From assembly GCA_041563315.1 (NCBI GenBank), contig JBFFNE010000004.1:4976-68975 (forward strand): a stretch of 64,000 bases of DNA, in the 5' to 3' direction. This document shows positions 7,773 to 17,839 of this stretch, piece by piece. Source of the stretch: JBFEYJ01 sp041563315. Its GTDB lineage: Bacteria; Pseudomonadota; Gammaproteobacteria; Thiohalomonadales; Thiohalomonadaceae. Both the position numbers and the translations under genes were made by a program. The notes below the pieces were generated by a model. It did no database searches. It worked only from the letters and a program-made list of their open reading frames with translations, and was not told the DNA's origin. Each line of letters opens with the position of its first letter. Positions within the stretch are counted from its first letter, which is position 1.

Positions 7773-9271
7773 GGCAGTTTCTCCAGGCTGAGCACGGCAC
7801 CGATGTACTGCTGCGGTGACAGCAGCTGTATGGCGGTGGCCTCTGCATAGCGGGTAATCGGGGCGGCGAAAAGTGTCATCATCACACTCATCGCCAGAAG
7901 AAGCGCGGTGGGGATTATCGTGGCCGGACTTGCCCGGCCCGCGGTAGCGCGTTCACCTTCGGTCTTCCAAAAGATACGGCTGCCGGCGCGGCTCAAGGCG
8001 ATGAGGCCGGCCAGGCTACCGGTGAGCACAATACCCCATAGCCAGGCGGCCTGTTCCGGCACCACCGACTTGAGTAGCAGCAGCTTGCCAATGAAGCCGG
8101 AGAGGGGTGGCATGCCGGCGGCAGCTACTGCACTGAGGAAGAACAGCACACCCAGCATCGTGGGCTGGGTGAGCGGTGCGCCCAGGGAAAAATGATCGCC
8201 GACGCTCCCGCGCTGGCGCGCGATGAGATCGGCCAGCAGGAACAGACCGGCGGTGACCAGGGTGGTGTGGGGCAGATAGTAGAGGGCAGCGGTAATGCCG
8301 CCGACATTGAACTGGCCAATACCCGCCAGCAGGGTACCCACTGATACCACCACCATATAGGCGATGAGTTCACGCAGCCGCTGGCTCCCCAGTACCCCGA
8401 CAGCACCGACGGCCAGCGTGAGCAGCGCCAGCGGCAGTAGCCAGTCGCCAGCCACATCCGGGGCCGCGCCGTCAGCAGGGAAGATCAGTGTATAGGTGCG
8501 CAGGATGGCATAAACACCCACTTTGGTCATGATGGCGAACAGTGCCGCCACTGGGGCAATAGCGTTGCCATAGAGCGCCGGCAGCCACAGATGAAGCGGC
8601 AGCAGCGCCGCTTTCAGTCCAAACACCACCAGCAGCAGCAGGGCGCTGACGCGCAGCAGGGTAGTCTGCTCCGGTGCGCTGGCGGCCACCTTCAGCGCCA
8701 GATCGGCCATGTTCAGCGTGCCGGTGACAGCATAGAGAGTACCGACGGCAATGAGAAACAGGCTGGAGCCGATGAGGTTCAGTACTACATAGTGCAAGCT
8801 GGCGCGGGTACGTTTCGTGCCAAAACCATGCAGTGCAAGGCCGTAGGAGGCGATTAAGAGGATCTCAAAGAAGACGAACAGGTTGAACAGGTCACCGGTG
8901 AGAAAGGCGCCATTGATTCCAAGCAGCTGTAGCTGAAATAGCACATGGAAGTCACGTCCGCGCCGGTCATCACCGTTAGCGGCATAAATCAGGCTGAACA
9001 GTCCCACTATAGCGGTGAGCAGCAATAGCAGGGCGCTGAGGCGATCCAGCACCAGCACGATGCCAAAGGGGGCTGCCCAGTTGCCGAGCTGATAGATGAC
9101 GATTTCGTCTTCAGCCGCCATACCCATGAGGTGGATGGCCACTGCCGTCATGACGATAGTGGCTACGAGGGAGATGGTGCGTTGCAGGCCGGGGCCGCGG
9201 CTTACCAGTAGCAGATTGAGCACGCCCGCCAGCAGTGGCACGAGCAGAGGGGCCATGATCCAGTGGTTCAT
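7769..9271 (-). CDS. mrpD: Mrp Na+/H+ antiporter subunit D
   Basis: A 500-residue polytopic protein homologous to the proton-pumping NuoM/NuoN subunits of complex I. About 14 membrane helices are visible. ETHER-type ion-path features include the Glu in NLFVFFEILLIASYGL (helix 5) and a lysine in HLWLPALYGNAIAPVAALFAIMTKVGVYAILR. With MrpA it is thought to form the ion-translocating core. It overlaps mrpC by four bases and mrpE by four bases, which indicates one tightly coupled operon. Confidence 0.93.
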   Translation of the reverse strand: MNHWIMAPLLVPLLAGVLNLLLVSRGPGLQRTISLVATIVMTAVAIHLMGMAAEDEIVIYQLGNWAAPFGIVLVLDRLSALLLLLTAIVGLFSLIYAANGDDRRGRDFHVLFQLQLLGINGAFLTGDLFNLFVFFEILLIASYGLALHGFGTKRTRASLHYVVLNLIGSSLFLIAVGTLYAVTGTLNMADLALKVAASAPEQTTLLRVSALLLLVVFGLKAALLPLHLWLPALYGNAIAPVAALFAIMTKVGVYAILRTYTLIFPADGAAPDVAGDWLLPLALLTLAVGAVGVLGSQRLRELIAYMVVVSVGTLLAGIGQFNVGGITAALYYLPHTTLVTAGLFLLADLIARQRGSVGDHFSLGAPLTQPTMLGVLFFLSAVAAAGMPPLSGFIGKLLLLKSVVPEQAAWLWGIVLTGSLAGLIALSRAGSRIFWKTEGERATAGRASPATIIPTALLLAMSVMMTLFAAPITRYAEATAIQLLSPQQYIGAVLSLEKLP

Positions 9272-9597
9272 GATTTGCCCCCCCTGCCGTCCACATGGTC
9301 GTTGCCCAGCTCTCCGCGGGCACGCAGCGCGAGAATCATGACGAAGGCGGTCATGCCAAAGCCGATGACGATAGCGGTGAGTACCAGCGCCTGTGGTATC
9401 GGATCCGCGGTGGGTGCGCTGCCACCTGCCAGCGGTGGAGCGCCTGTGACCAAGCGACCGGTGAAGAATAGGAACAGGTTAACCGCATAGGAGAGGAGCG
9501 ACAGGCCGAGCACCACCGGAAAGGTGCGCGCACGCAGCACCAGGTAGACCCCGCAGGCGACCAGTACGGCAATGGTGAGAGAGGCGATGGCTTCCAT
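9268..9597 (-). CDS. mrpC: Mrp Na+/H+ antiporter subunit C
   Basis: A 109-residue NuoK-like subunit with three membrane helices and the motif GLSLLSYAVNLFLFFTG followed by DPIPQALVLTAIVIGFGMTAF, both diagnostic of MrpC/MnhC. The start codon overlaps the stop of the fused mrpA/B gene by one base. Confidence 0.93.
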   Translation of the reverse strand: MEAIASLTIAVLVACGVYLVLRARTFPVVLGLSLLSYAVNLFLFFTGRLVTGAPPLAGGSAPTADPIPQALVLTAIVIGFGMTAFVMILALRARGELGNDHVDGRGGKS

Positions 9598-12398
9598 CAG
9601 ACTGTTTCCCTATTATCGGCACAGCGCTGGGTCAGCTTGCCCAGGTTGGCGAGGATCAGCATTACCACTCCCACAACGGTAAGGTAGACGCCGAGATCGA
9701 ACAGCATCGCCGTGGCCAGTTCGAACTCACCGGCTAGTGGGAGATGAAAATGGCCGAAGGCGGTGGTTAGATAGGGGTGATCGAACAGCCAGCTACCGGC
9801 GCCGGTCGAGGCGGCGATCAATACGCCGCTGGCAATTACCGGGTGGTACTGCACGCGCCACCTCTCCTGCATCCAGTCGATACCGCTGGCCATATATTGC
9901 AGGATCAGCGCGACAGCACTCACCAGGCCAGCGATGAAACCACCGCCCGGCGCGTTGTGACCGCGTAAGAACAGATAGACTGATACCAGCAGCGCCAGCG
10001 GGAGGAGAAAGCGGGTTATCTGGGCAAGAATTACTGGGTGACGCTCTTCTGCCCAGCGTCTACCGTTCTGATCGGTGGCCGGCATCTCCAGATGAAGTTT
10101 GTCGAGCAGCGCATAGATGCCGATGGCTGCAATGGCCAGTACGGTGATCTCGCCCAGGGTGTCGAAGCCGCGAAAATCCACCAGAATCACATTGACCACG
10201 TTGGCCCCACCACCACCGGGCAGGCTGTTTTCCATGTAGTAGCCGGCGATGGTTTCATACGGTCGCGTCAGCATACCCCAGGTGATGAGACCGACACCGC
10301 CACCAGCGCAAAGTGCCAGCAGCAGATCGCGTCCGCGGCGCAGAGGGGAGGATTCAGCCATTCCCTGCTGCGGCAGGAAAAACAGGGCGAGCAGCAGGAG
10401 TACAATGGTGACCACTTCCACAGAGAGTTGGGTCAGCGCCAGGTCGGGAGCAGACCAGCGCACAAAGCTGAGCGAGACCACCAGTCCCACTACGCTGAGG
10501 GCAATGACGGCAGCAAGGCGGCGCCGTTGCCAGAGGACAACGGTCAGTGCCGACATCATCATTACCAGGGCACCGAGTAGAGTGATGCCATCAATGGGAG
10601 TGAGCGGCAGTGTTCCGGTCAGTGCTGCCTCCCCACTCAGGAAGGGGAGTGCGATGGCACCCACGGCAGAAAGCAGTAGCAGCGCCGCGTAGCGTTGCTG
10701 TGATCCATTTTCCAGTAGTGCAGTTGCCTTGTGGGCCGCCTCCATCACCCACTCGATGGCGTGCCAGAACAGGGCTCGTGCATCTGGCATGGGGAACACC
10801 CGATCACGCAGGTCAAACAGCCGTTGGCGTTGACTGTAGAGGGTGATGCCGCCGGCAAGGGCGACCAAACTCATCATGAAGGGGGTATTAAAGCCATGCC
10901 AGATGGCCAGACTATAGTCGGGTACTGGCCCGTTCAGTACGCTCCCTGCCGCCAGCGCAAGTATCGGCGCCACGGTGACGCCAGGTAATATCCCCACCAG
11001 CAGGCACAGGGCGACCAGAATTTCCACCGGAATCTTCATGTAGCGAGGGGGTTCGTGCGGTGGGTATTTGGGCAGGTTGACCGGTTCGCCATTGAAGAAC
11101 ACGTCATGGATAAAGCGTGCCGAATAGGCCACGGCGAAGACCCCGGCCAGGGTAGCTGCTGCGGGTAGCAGCCAGCTGAATGAGCCGAGTTCTTTCAGAT
11201 ACAGCGTCTCGGCGAAGAACATCTCCTTGGAGAGGAAGCCGTTTAGCAGCGGCACCCCAGCCATGGAACCTGCGGCGACCATTGCCAGGGTGGCGGTGTG
11301 TGGCAGGTATTTCCACATCCCGTTGATCAGGCGCATATCACGGGTGCCGGTTTCATGGTCGATGATGCCGGCGGCCATGAACAGCGAGGCCTTGAAGATG
11401 GCATGGTTGATTATATGGAACACACCCGCCACGGCAGCGAGTGGTGTGCCGATGCCGAACAGCAGGGTGATAAGGCCGAGGTGGCTGATAGTGGAATAGG
11501 CCAGTAGCCCCTTGAGATCATGCTTGAACAATGCTGTATAGGCGGCGAACAGCAAGGTGATCAGACCAGTGCCACCGACCACGAAGAACCATAGTTCGGT
11601 ACCCGAGAGCGCCGGATAGAGACGCGCCAGCATGAATACGCCTGCCTTTACCATAGTGGCTGAATGGAGGTAGGCACTGACCGGAGTGGGTGCAGCCATG
11701 GCGTGAGGCAGCCAGAAATGGAACGGAAACTGTGCCGATTTGGTGAAAGCGCCGGCCAGGATCAACAGCAAGGTCGGTGTGTAAAGCGGGTGAGCGCGAA
11801 TGAGATCGCCGGCGTTGAGAATCACGGAAATCTGGTAACTGCCGACGATATGCCCTAGCAGCAGGAAACCGGCCAGCATCGCCAGCCCCCCGGCCCCGGT
11901 AATGGCCAGCGCCATACGCGCCCCGCGGCGGGCATCGGTGCGATGGTGCCAGTAACTGATGAGCAAAAAGGAGCTGAGTGAGGTCAGCTCCCAGAATATA
12001 AGCAGTTGTATCAGGTGATCGGACAGCGCAATACCCAGCATTGCCCCCATGAACAGCAGCAGCATGCCGTAGAAGCGCCCCATCGGATCGCTTTCCGACA
12101 GATAATAGCGTGCGTACAGGATCACCAACAAGCCGATGCCGAGGATCAGCAATACAAACAGGGCGGCAAGGCCATCCATACGCAGCTGAATATCGAGTCC
12201 GGCCTGCGGTAGCCAGGTCCAGTAGGCCTCTACAGGTGTATGGTTGAATACCGCTGTCAATGGCGCCAGTGTCAGCATCAAGGCGGCGATGGTGACGGCT
12301 GCGGCTGTCCATGCACTGGCGCTGCGGCCAAAGCGAATGGCCAGTGGCGGTAACAGGGCACCGAGGATGGGCAGCAGAATGATCAGAATCAGATTCAT
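9597..12398 (-). CDS. mrpA: Mrp Na+/H+ antiporter subunits A and B fused
   Basis: A 933-residue NuoL-like subunit, first gene of the operon. Residues 1 to about 500 are the antiporter-like domain, with [19 protein letters not shown], the lysine-bearing [31 protein letters not shown] and [21 protein letters not shown]. The MrpA C-terminal domain follows. The last ~150 residues ([41 protein letters not shown]) are a complete MrpB, which is a separate gene in Firmicutes. This A-B fusion is usual in many proteobacteria. The complex exchanges Na+ (or K+/Li+) for protons, giving alkali and salt tolerance. A modest AGG ribosome site precedes the start. Confidence 0.93.
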   Translation of the reverse strand: MNLILIILLPILGALLPPLAIRFGRSASAWTAAAVTIAALMLTLAPLTAVFNHTPVEAYWTWLPQAGLDIQLRMDGLAALFVLLILGIGLLVILYARYYLSESDPMGRFYGMLLLFMGAMLGIALSDHLIQLLIFWELTSLSSFLLISYWHHRTDARRGARMALAITGAGGLAMLAGFLLLGHIVGSYQISVILNAGDLIRAHPLYTPTLLLILAGAFTKSAQFPFHFWLPHAMAAPTPVSAYLHSATMVKAGVFMLARLYPALSGTELWFFVVGGTGLITLLFAAYTALFKHDLKGLLAYSTISHLGLITLLFGIGTPLAAVAGVFHIINHAIFKASLFMAAGIIDHETGTRDMRLINGMWKYLPHTATLAMVAAGSMAGVPLLNGFLSKEMFFAETLYLKELGSFSWLLPAAATLAGVFAVAYSARFIHDVFFNGEPVNLPKYPPHEPPRYMKIPVEILVALCLLVGILPGVTVAPILALAAGSVLNGPVPDYSLAIWHGFNTPFMMSLVALAGGITLYSQRQRLFDLRDRVFPMPDARALFWHAIEWVMEAAHKATALLENGSQQRYAALLLLSAVGAIALPFLSGEAALTGTLPLTPIDGITLLGALVMMMSALTVVLWQRRRLAAVIALSVVGLVVSLSFVRWSAPDLALTQLSVEVVTIVLLLLALFFLPQQGMAESSPLRRGRDLLLALCAGGGVGLITWGMLTRPYETIAGYYMENSLPGGGGANVVNVILVDFRGFDTLGEITVLAIAAIGIYALLDKLHLEMPATDQNGRRWAEERHPVILAQITRFLLPLALLVSVYLFLRGHNAPGGGFIAGLVSAVALILQYMASGIDWMQERWRVQYHPVIASGVLIAASTGAGSWLFDHPYLTTAFGHFHLPLAGEFELATAMLFDLGVYLTVVGVVMLILANLGKLTQRCADNRETV

Positions 12399-12487
12399 GG
12401 CCTGTCAGTTCACTATGGAAGGATATTTGTGCAAAACAAGGCCTTGCTGATAACGGCGGCCGTGGCGGCGGGTCGTAATGTCGTATT

Positions 12488-12516
12488 AAATAAAAGTATG
12501 CTAACTATAACGGCAA
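12488..12516 (-). promoter_or_regulatory. Candidate sigma-70 promoter of the mrp operon
   Basis: Read on the minus strand, TTGCCG (12516-12511) and TTATTT (12493-12488) are separated by 17 bases in an AT-rich stretch about 90 bases upstream of mrpA. Both boxes deviate from consensus, so this is a guess. Confidence 0.35.
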
Positions 12517-12655
12517 TTCCTTGCGGTGGAAACCACAAGGAAAGTGAAGTGATGGATTGCACCACGCTGCACGGAATGGGGCTTACGGCTCGAACGCGCA
12601 TGGTGTGATGGCCGTTACGATAGGCCTTTCTGACAATCGTGAATCGGGAGCAGAC

Positions 12656-12685
12656 AAAAAAAAAGCCGGCGAATCGCCGGCTTTT
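12656..12685 (-). terminator. Rho-independent terminator of the lipoprotein gene
   Basis: On the minus strand GCCGGCG-ATT-CGCCGGC is followed by nine T bases. The stem is extended by an A/T match on each side. It lies about 40 bases beyond the stop of the gene at 12727-13032. Confidence 0.85.
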
Positions 12686-12726
12686 CTTCCAGTCCATGCC
12701 ACAGCATGGCCCAGTGGTACGGTGCT

Positions 12727-13032
12727 TTAGTTGCTACCTTCCGCCGCGGGCTCCTCGGTAACTTCCTCTGAAGGCTGTTCCGTATCTCCCATGGCCGATT
12801 CGGCCTCTTCTACTACACCTTCCATCGCGGTGCTGGCATCGTCAGCGACTTCTTCCACGGCTTCTTCGGTTGCCTGAGCGGCCCCTTCAGTCGTGGCTTC
12901 TTCACTCATTTCTTGTGCCGCTGCGGCTGGGGCTTCCGCCTGACTGTCGTTAGCGGTGGTGTCCTTATCATTGCCGCATCCGCTGAGCAGTAAAGCGAGC
13001 ATTAGTGCAAATGTTGAGATGATAATTTTCAT
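12727..13032 (-). CDS. Small, highly acidic lipoprotein of unknown function
   Basis: A 101-residue protein with a clear lipoprotein signal (MKIIISTFALMLALLLSGC, lipobox LSGC, acylated Cys19). The rest is almost only Glu, Asp, Ala, Thr, Ser and Gln, without cysteine or aromatic residues, in loose EEA/EEV repeats, so it is probably disordered and strongly negative. Its membrane (inner or outer) cannot be settled; residue +2 is Gly, not Asp, which favours the outer membrane. It is a single-gene unit with its own terminator. The codon-level repetition suggests expansion by slippage. I know no function for such proteins; cell-surface charge or cation binding would be speculation. Confidence 0.75.
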   Translation of the reverse strand: MKIIISTFALMLALLLSGCGNDKDTTANDSQAEAPAAAAQEMSEEATTEGAAQATEEAVEEVADDASTAMEGVVEEAESAMGDTEQPSEEVTEEPAAEGSN

Positions 13033-13233
13033 TATTCCCCCTGACCTCGATTAGTTGAATTTTTCTCAAGCGTGCAGTGTAAGGGCTAATCCTGGTACGA
13101 AATGCGAATTCAATCACGTTGAGAGCTATTTAGGCTTATTTGGCGAGCATACGGGAGTTTGCTGCTCCAAACCCGGCCTCTTGCTGGCCGGACTGTCGCT
13201 TTGTTTGGAATCAGTTGCTTGGCGACGGCAGAT

Positions 13234-13782
13234 TTACCAGAAGCGAGGTCGTCCGGTGTCCAGGTGTACAAAATTGGAGTTGGGGTAGTAACCGACACCG
13301 CCTGCCTTCAGATTCAGAGCGGCCTTGCGCAGATTCTTAAGTTCTACGCCCGGCATGCGTAAGTCAATAGCCCGTCCCAACATATGGAAGCTCTTTTTGG
13401 CGACACCTCTGGAGTTGCGGGCGAGCATGGCATTAGTGCTCGGCGAACGGTAACCGGAAATGATCTCAATAGTGCCCTTGTGTCTGAGACGCTGTTGCAG
13501 GGCGTAGATCTGTTCCAGCAGGGTGTGATCCATATGAATCACTTCACCAGAGCGATGATCGCGTAATACATGGTCGATGGCAGCCAGTTCTTTGCTGATG
13601 TACTCGCCTTCAGCCCAGAAGGTTGCGCTCAGTTTCTCTCCGGTATGCAGGTTGCGGAGTCTGAGTTCGCGCTCACCGGCCTCGGGGTGTTTGGTAATAT
13701 TGGCGTTGGCCAAGGGGGCTGCTATGGCCAGTCCGGTTGCGCCGGCAGTTTTAAGAAAAAGTCGACGTGCAGGGCATATCAT
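13234..13782 (-). CDS. Tat-exported M15-type murein peptidase (DUF882, YcbK/MepK-like)
   Basis: A 182-residue periplasmic peptidase. The N-terminus has a twin-arginine-like signal (RRLFLKTAGATGLAIAAPLANA). The zinc site of the M15 family is complete: SFHMLGRAID (SxHxxGxAxD) and the later His in FVHLDTG. E. coli MepK of this family cuts the 3-3 crosslinks that L,D-transpeptidases make. The gene lies 37 bases after an L,D-transpeptidase gene on the same strand, the same ycbB-ycbK pairing as in E. coli, so the two probably form an operon that makes and remodels 3-3 crosslinks. Confidence 0.9.
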   Translation of the reverse strand: MICPARRLFLKTAGATGLAIAAPLANANITKHPEAGERELRLRNLHTGEKLSATFWAEGEYISKELAAIDHVLRDHRSGEVIHMDHTLLEQIYALQQRLRHKGTIEIISGYRSPSTNAMLARNSRGVAKKSFHMLGRAIDLRMPGVELKNLRKAALNLKAGGVGYYPNSNFVHLDTGRPRFW

Positions 13783-13819
13783 GTTGTTTTATCTCCAAAA
13801 TTCTTTATTGCTCAATGGA

Positions 13820-15484
13820 TTAGTCAACGGTATTCGCTAGGAGTTCCGGTAATCCAGGACAGGATGGTGGTATATCGTCGAGCTGGTAGACATCGTTTCG
13901 AAAGTGGGCACGGTTATCACTACCGACCCAAGCGGTAAAATAGAGCAAGTAAACGGGCAGTGGCGTGCTAAGCGTCACGGTTTGTGACTCTTTTCCGAAG
14001 AAGGCCTTTCGTACGGCGTTCCGGTCCCAGCCATTGCCGTTTTCGGCCAATGCGAAGCTAGCCAGTTCCTCTGCCTGTGAGACTCGAATACACCCTGAGC
14101 TGAGGGCGCGCTCCTCCCTGGAAAAAAGGTTCTTCTCAGGGGTGTCGTGCAGATAGACATCAAATTTGTTGTTGAACAGGAACTTTACCCGCCCCATCGG
14201 GTTGCGCAAGTCAGGGTCCTGGCGTAACTCATAAGGCAGGTAGTTCAAGCTGACCTTGCGCCAATTCACCGTGCGGGGGTCGATTTCCGCCCCCTCCCGA
14301 AAGACATGGATGTTGCGCTTGCTCATATAGTCGGGATCGCGAAGCTGCTTGGGGATCAGATCCTTGACGATTATGGTTGGCGTGGGTGTCCAGTAGGGAT
14401 TGAATACCACGCTGTGGAGATGCCCGTTGACGATGGGGGTGGGGCGATCGACCCTGCCGACGATAATATCCATTACCATTACCGGCTTGCCCTGTTCGTA
14501 GGCGGTGAGCTGGAATCCGGGGATGTTAACCATAATGTAGCGCTCGCCCGGATTACGCGGGAGCCAGCGCCAGCGTTCCATATTGAGTTTGATCTGTGCA
14601 ATGCGTTCCTCAACACTGACATTCATTGCTGCACGAGTGGTTGGGCCGACAACGCCATCGACTTGCAGGCCATGTCGTACCTGGAAGCGTTCTACTGCGA
14701 GCTTGAGCAGCTCATCGAAGGTGTGCTTATCCTCACGGATATCAAGCACCAGATCACCTTCTATGAGCAACCTTTGGCGTATCAGGTCCACATCCGACTG
14801 TCTGTCGCCAAGTCGTAAAAATGGCCCGGGAGATATGGTGGGCCAGCCACCCAGAAGGGCGAGTTGCCGGTAGTAGTTCAGGGCGTTACGCAAGCGCCGA
14901 TATTCGCGGTGGGAGGGGGGCAGCGCTGCAAGTGTTTTGCTGACGTCCTCGTTGCCGGCCAGTGCTTGCAGCAGTGCAACCCCATTGAACTTCGCCACCG
15001 GGATATACCACAGTCGATGGTTTTTTTCCGGCCAGGTACATCCGACTTGCAGATCACGGCCGTATTCCAGAGCAGCATTACTGAGCTGCAGTTCCAGGCG
15101 TGCCAGTATCAGTGGATCCGTGGATAACCGGCGGTGTTCTATCTGTTCGAGAGGATAGTGGGTGCTGTCCAGTCCCTCCCTTTCGGCCTCCTTGAGGGTG
15201 TGCAGCAGTACTTCGGCTCTGGCTAGAAGACCATCGTTGCTGACCCATATAGGCTCATAATCGCGTGATTGGTAAAAGCTGCGCAGGGTCTCGTGCTGCA
15301 GTCTGGCGTCTTGCCACTCTGATGCTTCTTGAAGGTAGGCCTGCAGACTTTCATTGAGCGTTTCTGTCGCACCAACGATGACGGGAGGGGCTGCTGCCAG
15401 TGTCAGGCCCAGAATGAAGCAAAGTAGTGGGCCGCGGAGGGACAAGCAGTACGGTAACGGGGAGCTGTATATTACTTTCAACAT
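13820..15484 (-). CDS. L,D-transpeptidase (YcbB/LdtD family)
   Basis: A periplasmic enzyme making 3-3 crosslinks in peptidoglycan. After a signal peptide come an alpha-helical region with the scaffold block (YQSRDYEPIWVSNDG), a peptidoglycan-binding domain (about residues 235-290, ERFQVRHGLQVDGVVGPTTRAAMN), and the YkuD catalytic domain with YLHDTPEKNLFSREERALSSGCIRV, containing the nucleophile Cys in SxGCxR. The frame is open to 15544 with another ATG there. I chose 15484 because it places a normal signal peptide at the N-terminus, but neither start has a good ribosome site. Length (554 residues) fits the YcbB class. Confidence 0.9.
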   Translation of the reverse strand: MLKVIYSSPLPYCLSLRGPLLCFILGLTLAAAPPVIVGATETLNESLQAYLQEASEWQDARLQHETLRSFYQSRDYEPIWVSNDGLLARAEVLLHTLKEAEREGLDSTHYPLEQIEHRRLSTDPLILARLELQLSNAALEYGRDLQVGCTWPEKNHRLWYIPVAKFNGVALLQALAGNEDVSKTLAALPPSHREYRRLRNALNYYRQLALLGGWPTISPGPFLRLGDRQSDVDLIRQRLLIEGDLVLDIREDKHTFDELLKLAVERFQVRHGLQVDGVVGPTTRAAMNVSVEERIAQIKLNMERWRWLPRNPGERYIMVNIPGFQLTAYEQGKPVMVMDIIVGRVDRPTPIVNGHLHSVVFNPYWTPTPTIIVKDLIPKQLRDPDYMSKRNIHVFREGAEIDPRTVNWRKVSLNYLPYELRQDPDLRNPMGRVKFLFNNKFDVYLHDTPEKNLFSREERALSSGCIRVSQAEELASFALAENGNGWDRNAVRKAFFGKESQTVTLSTPLPVYLLYFTAWVGSDNRAHFRNDVYQLDDIPPSCPGLPELLANTVD

Positions 15485-15608
15485 ATAATGCCGGGAGGGA
15501 TCATCATAAGCTGGAGACAGACTAAATAGGTATAACGCCAGCATAGTTCAAGCCGTCGGGTGGAATAGTTTCAGGGGCGTGGATAAGTGGACCGTAACGC
15601 TATCTGAT

Positions 15609-16505
15609 CTAAAATCCGAAATAGAGCCCCGTCGCGACATAGCGGATCGGCTCTTCGAAAAATACTCCGCTATTCGCATGGCCGTCATACCATTCCAACA
15701 TCAGTTGCAGGTGATGTTGGTGGGTGTTTTTACCACCAAACGATAACCCTGCCTTGATGCTGATATCCACGTCAAAGTCGTACTCTTCCCACGCCTTGAC
15801 ATCCAGACCGGCTACCCAGCGCCCTGTATTGCCAACAGCACTGCGGCTACCGTAATACTCCGTACCGAGCTGCAATCCCCACTCCTTAATGTCAGGGTCG
15901 TGATATAACAGATATCCTGCTCCGCCGTAGAGTCGCCAGTTCACCTTGGCGTAGCTGGAAATAACATCGAAACCATCGTAACTTCGCTTTCGTCTTTCCC
16001 TCATCTCCGCACTATTTTGTGCACTTTCACCAAGATGGGAACTCTCGTGATAAATTCTCGATCGTACTGACCAGTTTCCCTTGCGCCAGCTGAGAGGCAA
16101 TCCGACCAGATAGTCGGAATCAATCAAGTCCTTGTCGCCCATATCCTCATCGTCATCTTCGAGGTCGAACCTTGCGACCCCCCCCCCTCCAATACTCAAT
16201 TGCCAACCATTGGTTGCACAGCCCCAACCCAGTCGATAAATGGGAAAGGTTTCGCCAAAACCAATAATGCCGATATGGCGTTTACCAGTGCTGCGTTCAT
16301 CGTTGCGGTAAACAATATAAAAACGTGGCTCTTTCGGGTCAGCGATAAGGGGCTGAAATAGATGCGCCCGGGAAAAAAAACGATCCTCATCTGTGAGGTG
16401 TTCACTCACCGGTGCCTTAAGTGAGGGGGAACAATTTTCTGTTTCGGCTAAAAGTGGGGGGCAGGCTACTAACCATAAAATCATGCATGTTCCGCGTAGT
16501 CCCAT
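15609..16505 (-). CDS. DUF1207 family outer-membrane protein, paralog 1
   Basis: A 298-residue protein with a signal peptide (cleaved near PPLLA-ETENC). The body is rich in alternating beta strands and ends in GLYFGF, the C-terminal aromatic typical of outer-membrane barrels. Family-like blocks are FQPLIADPKEPRFYIVYR, SDYLVGLPLSWRKGNWSVR, IYHESSHLGE and YGGAGYLLY. The function of DUF1207 is not known. The start at 16505 has a strong AAAGGAG site; the longer frame to 16577 does not. Its closest relative in the window is the divergent gene at 16879-17778. A run of ten C bases (16178-16187; G on the coding strand) encodes the GGGG of its IGGGGVARFDL block. Confidence 0.8.
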   Translation of the reverse strand: MGLRGTCMILWLVACPPLLAETENCSPSLKAPVSEHLTDEDRFFSRAHLFQPLIADPKEPRFYIVYRNDERSTGKRHIGIIGFGETFPIYRLGWGCATNGWQLSIGGGGVARFDLEDDDEDMGDKDLIDSDYLVGLPLSWRKGNWSVRSRIYHESSHLGESAQNSAEMRERRKRSYDGFDVISSYAKVNWRLYGGAGYLLYHDPDIKEWGLQLGTEYYGSRSAVGNTGRWVAGLDVKAWEEYDFDVDISIKAGLSFGGKNTHQHHLQLMLEWYDGHANSGVFFEEPIRYVATGLYFGF

Positions 16506-16878
16506 AATGGCTCCTTTCACCGGCCTTATCCTCAGTGACAAGAGAAATGAAAATGTCCTTAAAGTGTAGGTGTGCACACAAGGCTGTGCTCACAAGTTGA
16601 AGGGGTTTTACAAAATCTACACGATCCTGATGCCCCCTTGTTTTCCCGAGTGAGATGAAGTGAGAGTGGAGCAAGGTTTACGGTAAAAAAATTGATATAC
16701 GGAAGGCTTTCCCTGCCATGTTGTGTACACATGTTTCCGAATGGTTTTATTTGCATGTCAAATATGTAAACGGTAGACATAGGGATTGTGTCAGCCGGTT
16801 ATGTGAGTTAACTGCCCTTCGAGCAGGTTTTATTCGTGTAACTATAATTCCCGTAACTTGCTGTTGAAGGAGGTTGGG
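16506..16878. other. Divergent intergenic region between the DUF1207 paralogs
   Basis: This 373-base AT-rich space must hold promoters for both paralogs. I see no gene, no strong inverted repeat and no convincing promoter boxes. The AAGGAGG at 16867-16873 is the ribosome site of the plus-strand gene. Confidence 0.5.
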
Positions 16879-17778
16879 GTGGCTGGCGAGACAAGCCTGG
16901 GGTGGCGCTTTGGTCACGCGATGATGGGGTGCATGCTGATCCTACCCGTATGGGCATCGGCGGAAGGTTTCTATCCGTCACTGGAAGCACCTGCAGAAGA
17001 GAATGCTGATGACGCGCATCATTTTTTTCCCCAGTCGCACACTTTTCAGCCGCTCATTGCGGACCCCAGGGAACCTCGTTTCTTTCTCGGTTATCGCAGT
17101 GATGAGCGGTTCTGGGGGAGACGGCAAATCGGGGTGATCGGTTTTGGCGAAACCTTTCCCATTTATCGACAGAAATGGGGTTGTGCGACTGATGGCTGGC
17201 AGGTGGATATTGCTGGGGGTGGGGTCGCCCGGTTCGATGTGGAAAATGGTAGCAATGATATGATTGATATCGACTATTTGATCGGGTTGCCATTGAGCTT
17301 GAACCGGGGCAGTTGGTCGGTGCGAACAAGGCTTTTTCACGAAAGCTCTCATTTTGGTGAAAGTCAACTTATTGGCGAGGCATTGAGAGAAAGAGGCGTA
17401 CGCTCCACCAATAGTGTAGATCTGGTTGTCAGCTATACGTGGGCCAAGTGGCGACTCTATTCCGGAGCTGAATATGTCACCAGTAACTATCCGGAAATGG
17501 AACCGTTAGGATTTCATCTCGGTGCTGAGTACTACGGGCCTCGTATTGTGCTCGGGGATATGGCACGTTGGGTAACCGCTCTGGATGTTAAGGCGTGGCA
17601 GGAATATGACTATGATGCTGATGTCAGTATCAAGGCAGGTTTGACGTTTGGCGGAAGGGATGCCAGACAACATTACTTGCAGGTGATGTTGGAGTGGTAT
17701 GAAGGGCATGCGAATAGTGGGGTGTATATCGAAGAGAAAATTCGCTACAGCGGCATGGGCGTATATTTTGGATTCTAA
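16879..17778 (+). CDS. DUF1207 family outer-membrane protein, paralog 2
   Basis: A 299-residue paralog of the minus-strand neighbour. It shares FQPLIADPREPRFFLGYR, GFGETFPIYR..WGCATDGWQ, DYLIGLPLS, HESSHFGES and the ending YFGF. The start is taken as GTG 16879 because a perfect AAGGAGG lies five bases before it; the open frame begins at TTG 16858. A signal peptide follows (cleavage near WASA-EGF). The protein is predicted to be an outer-membrane barrel of unknown role. The two copies look like an old duplication in head-to-head orientation and differ in about a third to half of positions by eye. It ends 61 bases before the end of pelG (convergent). Confidence 0.8.
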   Translation: MAGETSLGWRFGHAMMGCMLILPVWASAEGFYPSLEAPAEENADDAHHFFPQSHTFQPLIADPREPRFFLGYRSDERFWGRRQIGVIGFGETFPIYRQKWGCATDGWQVDIAGGGVARFDVENGSNDMIDIDYLIGLPLSLNRGSWSVRTRLFHESSHFGESQLIGEALRERGVRSTNSVDLVVSYTWAKWRLYSGAEYVTSNYPEMEPLGFHLGAEYYGPRIVLGDMARWVTALDVKAWQEYDYDADVSIKAGLTFGGRDARQHYLQVMLEWYEGHANSGVYIEEKIRYSGMGVYFGF

Positions 17779-17839
17779 ATCGCATTATAAGCCTGCCTAC
17801 GTGCTTCAGGTTGCGTGAATGCACACCGCACGCCCACAG

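Larger units (their letters stand above)
12399..12726. other. Intergenic space upstream of the mrp operon
   Basis: This 328-base gap holds the likely mrp promoter (12488-12516) and the terminator of the lipoprotein gene (12656-12685). I see no gene in it. Confidence 0.6.
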
